Virus record (IMG/VR): IMGVR_UViG_3300008216_000115
Span: 1-20,170 of that record
DNA: 20,170 nt
Source: a virus
Direction: 5' to 3' (one strand)
Shown one piece after another: positions 8,985 through 16,412 of the stretch. The notes under the pieces are model-generated. The model made no database searches. It was not told where the DNA came from and saw nothing but the letters and a program-made list of their open reading frames with translations. Numbering within the stretch: the first letter of the stretch is position 1; every line of letters begins with the position of its first letter. The translations under genes were made by a program, and so were the position numbers.

Positions 8985-9517
8985 GGTGCTATCTCCTGAA
9001 CCGTAAACCACATCCCCTCGGATGCTCCATAAATTGCGGAGGTATGATAGCCAGTGCCTCTATTTTGATACGCAGTTCCAGCGGTAATTCCGACCCTCAT
9101 GGAAAATGTAAAAGGAACGCCTACAGGTTCATTATGTTCATACAAAAAAACGCCCGACCAAACGGCCAGAGTTCCTAAATTATTAGTCATTTCGTGACTT
9201 CTCCCAAAAATAACATCATTTTGGGTCGATTTAAAAATCCCGGCATAAATAGTATTCGTAGGGTTCAAATACTCATCCCCGTTTGCCTGAAAAATAATTA
9301 AAACACTAGATCCCGATACTTTCGGTGTAAAATTTAAAGAGCAAAATTGACCACCCTCCGTAATTTGTGGCAAAGACCCATCGCCTGGAATATTATTTGA
9401 ATTACTACTCACGGTTGTATAAAGACTCGATTGTAATGTCTGGACCACCTGGCCTGGTATAAACTGCCTCGAACTAAATAAGGAGTACAACCTGTTAAGC
9501 TTTCTTAGGAAACTCAT
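8981..9517 (-). CDS. Tail-fibre tip-like / receptor-binding-type beta protein
   Basis: A 178-aa protein starting with ATG behind GGAG 7 nt upstream. After a short basic N-terminus it has QTLQSSLYTTVSSNSNNIPG, then the pattern 'D.S.PQ.TEG..F.SL..TPK..GSS.LI' (residues about 45-75), followed by alternating strands to the end. I associate this IP...PQ.TEG...TPK signature with C-terminal jelly-roll domains of phage tail fibres, especially from environmental phages. Here it forms most of a free-standing small protein instead of the end of a long fibre. It is 1 nt from the upstream gene and overlaps the downstream one by 4 nt, so all three are translationally coupled. The most likely role is a fibre tip or head-fibre subunit contacting the host surface. 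Virion decoration is an alternative. Confidence 0.55.
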   Translation of the reverse strand: MSFLRKLNRLYSLFSSRQFIPGQVVQTLQSSLYTTVSSNSNNIPGDGSLPQITEGGQFCSLNFTPKVSGSSVLIIFQANGDEYLNPTNTIYAGIFKSTQNDVIFGRSHEMTNNLGTLAVWSGVFLYEHNEPVGVPFTFSMRVGITAGTAYQNRGTGYHTSAIYGASEGMWFTVQEIAP

Positions 9518-9518
9518 A

Positions 9519-9896
9519 TTATGACTCCGTATATCTTACATAGTGACCAAAGGCATACATTTGTTGTCCTGTCATAGACGCTCCTCCTGCCAGAACCCTA
9601 ACGCCAGAACCTACACCCCATATGTCATAGTCCTCTACTATAGGATAATTATACGTTGATGCAGGTACATTAAAAATTGACTGAACTGGCGTTCCATTTG
9701 CCCCACCAATATGCAGATAAAAGTCTACTGCATTCGTGGTTAAATTATTTGCATAGATATAAACAGAATCATGGGCGGCCGTAACGGTCGGTCCTGCATG
9801 TAAGTCTATTCCAGACTTCAAGCTAGAACTAATATCTATAGGTAGCCCATTAGCCCCCATGCTTGATAGACGTCTTTTAACTACTGTTACGGCCAT
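9519..9896 (-). CDS. Small beta-rich virion protein, probable fibre or decoration subunit
   Basis: A 125-aa protein starting with ATG behind GGAGGATTTTGAA, which also encodes the end of the upstream gene (1-nt gap). It is rich in Ala, Gly, Thr, Val and Tyr with alternating hydrophobic residues and few charges. Examples are HDSVYIYANNLTTNAVDFYLH, which I shorten to its core YIYANN and VDFYLHIGG, plus SIFNVPAST, IWGVGSGVRVLAGG and QMYAFGHYVRY. This resembles a small beta-sandwich with no active site or membrane segment. I cannot name a family. Its place between a shaft-repeat ORF and a fibre-tip ORF argues for a fibre or baseplate-side virion subunit; capsid decoration is equally possible on sequence alone. 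Confidence 0.5.
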   Translation of the reverse strand: MAVTVVKRRLSSMGANGLPIDISSSLKSGIDLHAGPTVTAAHDSVYIYANNLTTNAVDFYLHIGGANGTPVQSIFNVPASTYNYPIVEDYDIWGVGSGVRVLAGGASMTGQQMYAFGHYVRYTES

Positions 9897-9897
9897 T

Positions 9898-10185
9898 TCA
9901 AAATCCTCCGAGAATTAATTGTTGCGTTTCCCACACGGACGAACCTAGCAACTTACCAAATGATATTGTCCCGACCTTATCGCTCGTTACGGCCCCATCG
10001 AGAATTTTAGCCGTCGTGATGGAAAAATCTTTAATGTTTCCTGTACCGATTACACTCGCACCCACGTTTGCCGAATTGATGTTACCATTTTGTAATGTAT
10101 AAAGATCGTCGATCACTTTATTAATAGACGATGCATAAGCAATATTACCATCCGTTTCACTATATGCTCTTATTATAACCGCCAT
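9898..10185 (-). CDS. Short fibre-shaft-like protein with repeats
   Basis: A 95-aa protein starting with ATG behind AAGGCGGA. The N-terminal half has a form common at the start of phage fibre shafts (DGNIAYASSINKVIDDLYTL then QNGNINSANV). From about residue 35 to 80 it has a run of short repeats of the type hydrophobic-x4-hydrophobic (NIKDFSITTAKILDGAVTSD), like the triple-stranded beta or beta-helix shaft segments of tail fibres. It ends WETQQLILGGF. A normal shaft carries many such repeats; only a few are present, so this looks like a minimal adapter linking a virion component to a fibre head encoded by a neighbour. The shaft assignment rests on repeat pattern and location, not on homology search. 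Confidence 0.5.
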   Translation of the reverse strand: MAVIIRAYSETDGNIAYASSINKVIDDLYTLQNGNINSANVGASVIGTGNIKDFSITTAKILDGAVTSDKVGTISFGKLLGSSVWETQQLILGGF

Positions 10186-10194
10186 ATATCCGCC

Positions 10195-10563
10195 TTACCT
10201 TAACCTCGGCCCATTGAGTGCAATGGAAAGTTTAGGCACCGCTGCCGCTGTTTGAGAACTATGTGCAACGATTCTCATCCAATTCCATGCATTCGTAATT
10301 GCACTCGTGATGACTGTTGCTGTTTGCCCCAAGGTGTCCGGTGCCGGAATTGTTGCTGTACTCATTTCATACCATGATAAAGCACTCGCAGTACCCATAG
10401 GTTGTGTTGCAACCTGGACCTGTATGCTTTTCATCGCTGCACTTAATTCACTTCGATAGGTGACAGAAAACCTTTCGAAATGTTGAATATTTATTGGGTT
10501 AATAACAACATTATTGGATGCTGTTGTGACCGTCCCGTCGGCTAAAGCTGAAATCATTGCCAT
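10195..10563 (-). CDS. Small beta-sandwich-like virion protein
   Basis: A 122-aa protein starting with ATG behind AGGAG 6 nt upstream. Its residues alternate between hydrophobic and small polar ones, as in a beta-sandwich: NIQHFERFSVTYRSEL, MKSIQVQVATQPMG, SWYEMSTATIP, NWMRIVAHSSQT, PKLSIALNGPRLR. The ending 'W ... R I V A ... L .I.L.GP' resembles small phage proteins in which a jelly-roll domain reports a repeated surface unit. I cannot assign a family with confidence. It follows the head-tail adaptor (12-nt gap) and begins the run of small fibre-block genes. Decoration protein, tail-completion protein or fibre subunit are all open. Confidence 0.45.
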   Translation of the reverse strand: MAMISALADGTVTTASNNVVINPINIQHFERFSVTYRSELSAAMKSIQVQVATQPMGTASALSWYEMSTATIPAPDTLGQTATVITSAITNAWNWMRIVAHSSQTAAAVPKLSIALNGPRLR

Positions 10564-10575
10564 TACTAACTCCTA

Positions 10576-11265
10576 TTAATCAACATCACCGTAGACGCTT
10601 TTTACTCTACGGGATCTTTGTATTTGTCTATCTTCAATACTCTTTCTTAAAGCATTCATTAGCTTTTCATACTCTAAGACAGCATCCCTATTCTCAGATT
10701 GTTGAGAGAAAAGTGCCTGCTTAACAACACCATAACTAATCACATGGTGCCATTGCTCTGGGATAGCACTAATAGTTGAACCTGCCGTAACATCTAATGG
10801 CTTTTGGATGTAATACATCTTTACCGCTGAGGCGTTCGTATAGGCCGGCGTGTTTGTTAAAATAATCTGATTACCTGCTATGTAGTAACCACCGCCACCT
10901 ATTGCTGCCGTTGCAAACTCATAACTGAATTCACCCTTATTGTTAATTGTAACGGGCCTAATCTCTGTTGGTAAACTAGTTGAGCCTGCTCTTACATCCT
11001 CGACACGTTTAATTTTAATCGTGCCGCTTGGTAGATTATAGGTTGCACAGCCATCTGTTATATTTAGAAAAGTACTCGTTAGAAAATAGTTCTCATCGGC
11101 ATCTATAATATTATTTGCCATCTCCAATTGAGTAGAATTAAAAAACTTTAATAGAGTAGAGTCTGCAAAAAACGATGAGGTATCGTCTGGAAATGTTCGA
11201 CCGGCTTCTAACGGTTCATTAATCAATGCTCGTGCAGTATCTATAATTTTAATAACGGTACTCAT
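10576..11265 (-). CDS. Head-tail adaptor (connector) protein
   Basis: A 229-aa protein starting with ATG behind AGGAG 9 nt upstream. It has helical ends around a beta middle: an N-terminal helical part (VIKIIDTARALINEP, LLKFFNSTQLEMANNIID), a beta-rich centre (TYNLPSGTIKIKRVEDV; GGGYYIAGNQIILTNTP) and a C-terminal helix with IPEQWHHVISYGVVKQAL and EYEKLMNALRKSIEDR. This helix-sandwich-helix plan, with 'P.qwh..i..y....al' near the C-terminus, is typical of phage adaptor proteins that sit under the portal (gp4/gp11-like connector of podoviruses). The start overlaps the previous gene by 4 nt. The C-terminus is basic (RSRRVKSVYG). Function follows from pattern and from the portal-scaffold-capsid order upstream. 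Confidence 0.65.
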   Translation of the reverse strand: MSTVIKIIDTARALINEPLEAGRTFPDDTSSFFADSTLLKFFNSTQLEMANNIIDADENYFLTSTFLNITDGCATYNLPSGTIKIKRVEDVRAGSTSLPTEIRPVTINNKGEFSYEFATAAIGGGGYYIAGNQIILTNTPAYTNASAVKMYYIQKPLDVTAGSTISAIPEQWHHVISYGVVKQALFSQQSENRDAVLEYEKLMNALRKSIEDRQIQRSRRVKSVYGDVD

Positions 11266-11789
11266 GAGAAGAAACTCCTAGCATTCGCACCAGACCTGGA
11301 CCAAAGTCTACCCGACGTTCTTGCCTTCATATCGGGTGCAATCCAGCGTTTATCATTAACCTTGGCTTTAATGGTTGGATAACGATTTTTAGCACTTTTA
11401 TTTCCGCTTGAATGTTTAGTTACATAGCGAGAATTAAGATGTGTCCACATGTCTTTAGCACGATCACGATAATCACCAACTTGTTTTTTACGTCTCAATG
11501 CCATCCACTTTTTCCATCTATTATCTCTTTCAAGCACATGTCTTCGAATGCTAGGATGCCGCCAACCGTCGGCCTCGTACAACCACCATAGAATTCTTTC
11601 GTCAAGTGGAGTGAATATTCTTGCGGAACTTGGATAGTATATGGATCTTGTTACAGGTGTGATTAACTTATCCGTCCCTGGATATGATCGCCACACTTCA
11701 AAGAAGCTGTCCCGATTATTCCACTTAACGTAAAGTTCTTTGTCGTACGCTTTAATTCGTTCAACGATCCGACGGTCAGGCGACATCAT
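11262..11789 (-). CDS. Conserved-looking head-tail region protein of unknown function
   Basis: A 175-aa protein starting with the first of two adjacent ATGs (GAGG about 9 nt upstream). The N-terminal half has IKAYDKELYVKWNNRDSFFEVWR and FTPLDERILWWLYEADGWR, broken here only for length: a Tyr/Trp-rich block, then 'D ... R I L W ... L Y E A D'. A charged helix follows (ERDNRWKKWMALRRKKQ), then a basic tail ending ANARSFFS. I recall similar small proteins lying between capsid and adaptor genes in other phages, often annotated only as hypothetical. No catalytic motif is visible. The basic Ser/Arg tail could bind DNA or the portal ring. It is coupled to the next gene by ATGA, which fits a head-completion role. 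Confidence 0.5.
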   Translation of the reverse strand: MMSPDRRIVERIKAYDKELYVKWNNRDSFFEVWRSYPGTDKLITPVTRSIYYPSSARIFTPLDERILWWLYEADGWRHPSIRRHVLERDNRWKKWMALRRKKQVGDYRDRAKDMWTHLNSRYVTKHSSGNKSAKNRYPTIKAKVNDKRWIAPDMKARTSGRLWSRSGANARSFFS

Positions 11790-11791
11790 AT

Positions 11792-12184
11792 TTAATTACC
11801 TCTGTGCTTATTTGGAATCCATTTCAAGGCAACTTGTGCCTGAGAAAACGTGTCTGTACCACTACAATGTAGTGTAAGTCCTAATAGTTGACCGGCAGTC
11901 ATCGAGTTGTTTGCTGAGATTGTAAACTTAATCTGTGCAAAAGCGGTGGCGCTAACTGCGGTGGCCGCTGCCAACGTTGAAGCTGTTGCCTCTGCTAGAT
12001 AAAGCCGACACGTTTGCGAATCACTCGTCTGCCTCTTCTGAGTAACGATAACTTCTTCTACAATACAGTCTACCGGTGCCGAGAAGATTGTAAAAGTGTG
12101 TGTTGCTGTTAAATCACCTAGAGGAATTTGAGCAGACCTTTTCATGCCCTTTGTTTCAAAATCTATATTATTTATTCTGATCAT
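11792..12184 (-). CDS. Small beta-rich protein after the capsid gene, possible decoration protein
   Basis: A 130-aa protein starting with ATG behind CGGAG 6 nt upstream. It is rich in Thr, Ala, Ser and Val with alternating strands (HTFTIFSAPVDCIVEEVIVT, QTCRLYLAEATAST, AQIKFTISANNSM, GQLLGLTLHC, AQVALKWIPN). The chain ends in the basic WIPNKHRGN. There are no membrane or coiled-coil segments. As the first gene after the major capsid protein and behind a hairpin, it could be a decoration protein bound on the outside of the capsid, but jelly-roll fibre-type proteins have the same look. No family recognised. Confidence 0.45.
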   Translation of the reverse strand: MIRINNIDFETKGMKRSAQIPLGDLTATHTFTIFSAPVDCIVEEVIVTQKRQTSDSQTCRLYLAEATASTLAAATAVSATAFAQIKFTISANNSMTAGQLLGLTLHCSGTDTFSQAQVALKWIPNKHRGN

Positions 12185-12211
12185 AATGATCTCCGTTTCA
12201 CTTTGTTATAA

Positions 12212-12233
12212 GGAAGGGGCATTCGCCCCTCCC
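12212..12233 (-). terminator. Hairpin after the capsid gene, probable partial terminator or attenuator
   Basis: In the transcript direction the sequence GGGAGGGGCGAATGCCCCTT forms a 9-bp stem with a GAAT tetraloop (outer pairs GG/CC, a G-U pair, then AGGGGC with GCCCCT). It lies in the 66-nt gap after the major capsid stop and before the next start. The tail after the stem is TTATAAC, so the T-tract is weak and complete termination is unlikely. A shorter 5-bp inverted repeat (CTAGA/TCTAG, 12240-12254) lies beside it over the capsid stop codon. Such hairpins can limit transcription past capsid genes or protect their mRNA end. Confidence 0.6.
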
Positions 12234-12250
12234 GATATCCTAGAGATAAT

Positions 12251-13510
12251 CTAGAAATCTACTTTAATGTCTCGAATAACACATGCGCCTTTTGGCGAAC
12301 CATCGAACGCAATTTGCTTGTAAGCCCTAAGATAAGCCTCGTAAGCATCTTCATTCGACGATCTACTCAAAATAGAACCATCACGCGATGCAAAAGCAAA
12401 GTCACTTAAGGTGTATAGCTTGATTACACTCCTATCCAAGATATACAACTCATTATGCGGTGCATGACGATCCCTCTCTATTGGAATCCCGTTAAAACTC
12501 AGTGCCGTATGACCTACTGCAAAATCCGGTGAGTTGTAACGCCTATCGTGTGTTACCCCCTCCAGTACTGCTCGAATCGTGTCGTGGTGTCCCCATATCA
12601 AGTTGGGTTCAAGACCGCTATTCGTAGCGATTCGATCGAAGGCCTTTTGTAATAGTTGTGGAGTCACTACTCTTTCAACACTAGAGTTACCTAGCACGAT
12701 AGAGTTGAATTCACTTACAGAACCCCGATTGATACCCTGTACTGAGCTACCTGCGTAACCAGTGGATGAGTACACATTTGTTGCAGAAAAGTTATCGATG
12801 AGGCCTCGTAATCCCATCATCTCAATCCCACCGGCACCTCTATTAAAGATAAAGTTACCTGCAGAAACACCAGATAATCCCCCTGCACTTGCCTGGATCT
12901 CATCGAATGTTGTGCTAGCGTTCTCGCTAATAACAACCTTTGAAACGGTTGCACTAGAGAAATCGGCCGTTGGACTAGCTGTGGTTCCACCGTCTATTAG
13001 CTGGCTTGTAGAAATATACCGGGCACCATGAAATCCAGGTGTGTCGAACCTGTTTTTAACACCGATTGCGGTACACCCTGCCGCTGTAGCCGAGTGAGAA
13101 ACCATTGCGATTCGACCCGTAGAATCACCCCAGGCCTGTCTACCCAAATCGTTAATTAGATCGTTAGTACACCCTTCCATCTCAGATTGCATGGCATCTG
13201 CGAAGGCATGTTTCCCTGCTTGAAGTACAGGCCCAGAAATTTTCATCGTACAATACTGATAAGAGGCCGTGATCTGGCAGAGTTGATACCCTTGCTGCCC
13301 TGCTGATGGAAGCGTTCCGCCCTCTGCACGAGCGCCTACACCCGAATTACGGGCCGTTCTAAACGGAAAGTTTACTCGTCTACCTGACCAAGATTTATCA
13401 CTCTCGTCTAGTACCCTAAACGCTGTGACGTTTTGGTTTAGTGTTTCCCTTACGACTCCCTCATAAAAGTCCTTGAGGACCGAATCGTAGTTAGTTAGTG
13501 ATTGTGCCAT
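12251..13510 (-). CDS. Major capsid protein, HK97-fold type
   Basis: A 419-aa protein starting with ATG behind AAGGA 7 nt upstream. The N-terminal region (NYDSVLKDFYEGVVRETLNQ, then RVNFPFRTARNSGVGARAEG) has the form expected of an HK97-type capsid protein, with an N-arm and E-loop. A peripheral/axial domain follows, with QYCTMKISGPVLQAGKHAFA (86-105), TNDLINDLGRQAWGD and a later DRHAPHNELYILDRSVIK. Gene size and the position directly after the scaffold (15-nt gap) agree. There is no visible protease gene, and no obvious N-terminal delta domain for removal; the separate scaffold gene fits a P22-like assembly route. It is the best-placed strongly expressed gene here and is followed by a hairpin. 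Confidence in 'major capsid' is high, in the exact subfamily low. Confidence 0.85.
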   Translation of the reverse strand: MAQSLTNYDSVLKDFYEGVVRETLNQNVTAFRVLDESDKSWSGRRVNFPFRTARNSGVGARAEGGTLPSAGQQGYQLCQITASYQYCTMKISGPVLQAGKHAFADAMQSEMEGCTNDLINDLGRQAWGDSTGRIAMVSHSATAAGCTAIGVKNRFDTPGFHGARYISTSQLIDGGTTASPTADFSSATVSKVVISENASTTFDEIQASAGGLSGVSAGNFIFNRGAGGIEMMGLRGLIDNFSATNVYSSTGYAGSSVQGINRGSVSEFNSIVLGNSSVERVVTPQLLQKAFDRIATNSGLEPNLIWGHHDTIRAVLEGVTHDRRYNSPDFAVGHTALSFNGIPIERDRHAPHNELYILDRSVIKLYTLSDFAFASRDGSILSRSSNEDAYEAYLRAYKQIAFDGSPKGACVIRDIKVDF

Positions 13511-13525
13511 TATGTTGTCCTTACG

Positions 13526-14272
13526 TTAGTAGTTTTTTAAATATTGCTTTGCCATTCGTGTGGCCTCCCTAAACGACTTTGGACGTTCTTCTTCACTCAA
13601 CTTAGGCATTACTCGGCCGGACGGTACAGTCCTTTTCGATTTTGCTTTCTTTTGATTTATAAGATCCGTAATAGATTTTTGAATCATCTTAGTGTTTTGC
13701 TCATGACTTTTGGCCATAAGGTCTTCTAAGCTGACATCTTTTCCCATTACGGTTGCCCATCCCTGAACAGCAAGCGGATCGGCTTTTTCATACTTGGATG
13801 ATAGTTTATCGATCTCCGCTGTACGAGTGGCCTTTAATTGAGACGTCTTTAAAGAACTCAACTCGTGTGAAAGAGATTGAATCGTATGAGACAAATCTTT
13901 AATTTGTTTTGTCTCTTCTGTCTCATATTCATACGCTTGTCCTTCGGGCTTTTCCTTCGCAGCAAGCTTGGCCTCATACTGTCGTGTTAGCTGTTGTAAC
14001 TCCGTATCGTGTTGAGACTTAAGATAGTCTCGCTCACGTTCCAGTTCTTTGGCCTTACTATTAACCTCTCTAAAGCGATTGTAAGGAATCGGTTTTTGTT
14101 CAAGTTCTTGAACATCTGCCATCTCTAATTCAACATTGTCCCCTTGTGGTTCGACATCGTTGTAATCATCTGGCAATTCAACCTCATCGTAATCGGGGTA
14201 AGACGAAGCCTCTTCAGTTTGTTTAACGTCTTGTTTTACTACATCGCCCTTCGGGGCTGATCCTGCTGGCAT
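13526..14272 (-). CDS. Scaffold protein
   Basis: A 248-aa protein. A longer frame starts at 14284, but I choose the ATG at 14270-14272, giving MPAGSAPKGDVV: GGAG sits 6 nt before it, while the upstream ATG has no site. The N-terminal third is very acidic (DYDEVELPDDYNDVEPQGD). The middle is a Lys/Glu/Gln coiled coil starting with IPYNRFREVNSKAKELERER, a form I associate with phage scaffolds. The C-terminus is basic (KKAKSKRTVPSGR, then FREATRMAKQYLKNY), as expected for the part that binds capsid protein. It lies between portal and major capsid genes, as in P22 (gp8). The protein is removed or released as the procapsid matures. Assignment rests on composition, coiled coil and order. Confidence 0.8.
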   Translation of the reverse strand: MPAGSAPKGDVVKQDVKQTEEASSYPDYDEVELPDDYNDVEPQGDNVELEMADVQELEQKPIPYNRFREVNSKAKELERERDYLKSQHDTELQQLTRQYEAKLAAKEKPEGQAYEYETEETKQIKDLSHTIQSLSHELSSLKTSQLKATRTAEIDKLSSKYEKADPLAVQGWATVMGKDVSLEDLMAKSHEQNTKMIQKSITDLINQKKAKSKRTVPSGRVMPKLSEEERPKSFREATRMAKQYLKNY

Positions 14273-14284
14273 AAAATTCTCCAT

Positions 14285-14388
14285 GTTGTTTTAACGTGTA
14301 TGTTTAACGTCCTCGTCACGGGGACGATAAAGAATCTTAAAGGTATGATTAGGGTGTGGCCACTAGCAAACTGGTTACTAGATTTATG
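14285..14388 (-). promoter_or_regulatory. 104-nt gap between portal and scaffold with a small hairpin
   Basis: This is the longest gap between genes inside the operon. In the transcript direction CGTCCCCGTGACGAGGACG (14308-14326) folds as a 5-bp GC-rich outer stem, one mismatch and two inner pairs around a 3-nt loop. It lies about 36 nt before the scaffold ATG and is followed by TTAAAC, not a T-tract, so it is not a typical terminator. A 7-bp direct repeat TTAACGT occurs at 14291 and 14304. I find no convincing -35/-10 pair. It could set the relative level of scaffold mRNA or be an RNA-processing site. No open frame has a usable start here. Confidence 0.35.
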
Positions 14389-16404
14389 TTACATGCCTGT
14401 CTTTCCACCTTCAGGGACAGCGGCACCAAATGGCGTTCCTACTGCAGCCTGATTTTGGTTGGGCGCTGGTTGCCCTTGGTTAGGCATGCTTTGTAATAAA
14501 TATTTCATATGCGCTTGTAACACATTAATCGCTAACTGTTTTCTTTCTGGAATAAGACGCATAAATTCTGGTGTCTGTATCCACTTCGAAAGAACCTTAA
14601 AATAAGCTGCGTGATTTTGATAAGGTTGGATCTCTGGTTCTCTACCTTTTTTAATTTGTGCAATATCAAGGTGAACAGGATCATCGTCACGCTCTAGACC
14701 TTCAAGTATTTCATCAAGGTTACCAAACCGATAAGCTTTGAGAAATGTCTCTGGGTCACTTATAATTTTTCTATCCCATAAGTCGATCAACCGTTGTTGT
14801 TTCGCACCACGAAACTCAGGAAAGAGCGACTCTATTTCTACATGAATGTCTACATGATGTTTTAAATCTGCAGCACTTATATATTGTACACCGAACGAGT
14901 TATTCTCGCCTAGTATAGCGATCTTTCTTGGTTCAATATATTCCTCATTGATAAGTAATAACTGACAATGGGCCACCGACCCCATAATACGACCTAATCG
15001 TTTAATAATTGGGCCTAGGATCTCATCACTCAATTCTGCCTGCACTGATAAGGCTATGCCTGCAGTAACGTTAGGTGATGGAGTCATGCTCGCCTCACGC
15101 TGCCCACTAACATCTCTAAAGTCATCTATTAACGATTGCTCTAGCTGAGTTACATAGTTGGGCATAGGAGCGATGATCGCTTGTTGCGGGGCCGGGACAG
15201 CAGGGTTATAAGAGATAATCTCACCCTCTGCGTCATTCAATGCGTCCTCGTGTATTTGACTGCCTTTTGGGACAAGCCATTTCACATTTGCACACAACAT
15301 TGCATTCTTTAGTTTCTTTTGTTTAAGCCTATTGTAGTTCTTCTGAATAGAGAGAAGTCTCTCAACCGTTGCTTGTTGGAAAAAGGAGAGACCATCATCA
15401 CGTTCAACGAACTTAAAATAAGGGTAGACGTTCTCACCATAATCGTGTGGAAACTCTGATATATGAGCAAGTAGATCACCAATAACAATTACCACTAAAC
15501 CGTTTTCGTATTCAGGACATGGTCTTATCCATAACTTTTTGCAGAGAACCTGATCATTAAGTGAATCATGAATATTAGTAAGTCCCGAACCCACCGCTGA
15601 ACTAATCGGGCTAGCCAATCGTTGAGTAATCGCTTCATAGTCTGTGCGTTGTTCTTCATTAGTACTCTTTCCTACTAGTTTCCCCTTTAGGTGAGGATAA
15701 AACTTTTCTAGATCGTGAACATGGTGGAAGGCCCGTTCGATTAACCAAGGCTGGTCTTTAACGTTTTTGATGTTCTCATTACCAGGGATTATTGCAAACG
15801 GGCTAAGACTTTCTGAGTCCACCTCCCCCATGAATATCTTTTCTGTTTTAATCTCGCCCTCTTCAGCGATATGTAACACACCTTCGTCCTCATCACCTAC
15901 TGTCTTTCGAATGTAGTCACCGGCATGGGGATTCCATATACACTTTAAAAAAGATGTACCATAGATAAGACCTTTAGTAATAAGGTCGGTGTACTCACCC
16001 TCTAGGTCGGTCTTTCTCCAAAGATGCATAAGAACACTATCGCTATACTTAGCGGCATTGGCATCCTCGTTATCATTGGAGTTGGGAATAGTTCTAGGAT
16101 GTGGTCGATTCTTAGTAAGTTTTGCAACCCTAGCATCTACAAAAGCACCGATTCTATTAACCGTTAAAGGCCTCGACATTGTCTTGGGTATTTCTATTCT
16201 ACCGCTTTTATAATTAAAAATAATGTCTTGATAGCCCTTCACATAGGCGTGATTGAGCGCCCATGATAACTCATGTTTAGTCCGAATACTTAAACCAATC
16301 CCATGCAATTCATTTACATATTGAACCCATGATTCGGCATCTTTAGGTAAATCACCCTTCGATGTCTTCTTCGGAGGTCGAATTTTTTTTTCGGTACTTA
16401 ACAT
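14389..16404 (-). CDS. Portal protein
   Basis: A 671-aa protein starting with ATG. The N-terminal part has VNRIGAFVDARVAKLTKNRP (82-101), the form typical of podovirus/P22-like portals, then YSDSVLMHLWRKTDLEGEY and GLIYGTSFLKCIWNP (145-159). The stem region carries FFQQATVERLLSIQKNYNRL (341-360) and the wing/crown part has DVSGQREASMTPSPNVTAGI (431-450), again a typical portal pattern. Two membrane-free Ala/Gln/Pro segments end the chain, and the last 40 residues are Gln/Asn/Pro-rich (QGQPAPNQNQAAVG). The dodecameric portal forms the DNA channel at one capsid vertex. Location between terminase and scaffold and a length within the usual range agree. An A9 run (AAAAAAAAA) lies within codons 6-8, a possible slip site. 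Confidence 0.85.
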   Translation of the reverse strand: MLSTEKKIRPPKKTSKGDLPKDAESWVQYVNELHGIGLSIRTKHELSWALNHAYVKGYQDIIFNYKSGRIEIPKTMSRPLTVNRIGAFVDARVAKLTKNRPHPRTIPNSNDNEDANAAKYSDSVLMHLWRKTDLEGEYTDLITKGLIYGTSFLKCIWNPHAGDYIRKTVGDEDEGVLHIAEEGEIKTEKIFMGEVDSESLSPFAIIPGNENIKNVKDQPWLIERAFHHVHDLEKFYPHLKGKLVGKSTNEEQRTDYEAITQRLASPISSAVGSGLTNIHDSLNDQVLCKKLWIRPCPEYENGLVVIVIGDLLAHISEFPHDYGENVYPYFKFVERDDGLSFFQQATVERLLSIQKNYNRLKQKKLKNAMLCANVKWLVPKGSQIHEDALNDAEGEIISYNPAVPAPQQAIIAPMPNYVTQLEQSLIDDFRDVSGQREASMTPSPNVTAGIALSVQAELSDEILGPIIKRLGRIMGSVAHCQLLLINEEYIEPRKIAILGENNSFGVQYISAADLKHHVDIHVEIESLFPEFRGAKQQRLIDLWDRKIISDPETFLKAYRFGNLDEILEGLERDDDPVHLDIAQIKKGREPEIQPYQNHAAYFKVLSKWIQTPEFMRLIPERKQLAINVLQAHMKYLLQSMPNQGQPAPNQNQAAVGTPFGAAVPEGGKTGM

Positions 16405-16412
16405 AACTTAGC

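Noticed and set aside
8985-9011. A longer start for the XkdW-like gene at 9011
   Set aside because: The longer start has no clear ribosome binding site, while the ATG at 8982-8984 has AGGAG 8 nt upstream and the typical ATGA overlap.
12240-12254. A CTAGA/TCTAG inverted repeat over the capsid stop codon as an independent regulatory site
   Set aside because: A 5-bp AT-containing stem is too weak on its own; noted only as a neighbour of the stronger hairpin.
14285-14388. An in-frame open extension of about 47 codons after the portal stop, reaching into the scaffold gene
   Set aside because: The open length is explained by chance (about one in ten for this length), there is no stop-codon context known to promote read-through, and no start codon with a ribosome binding site.
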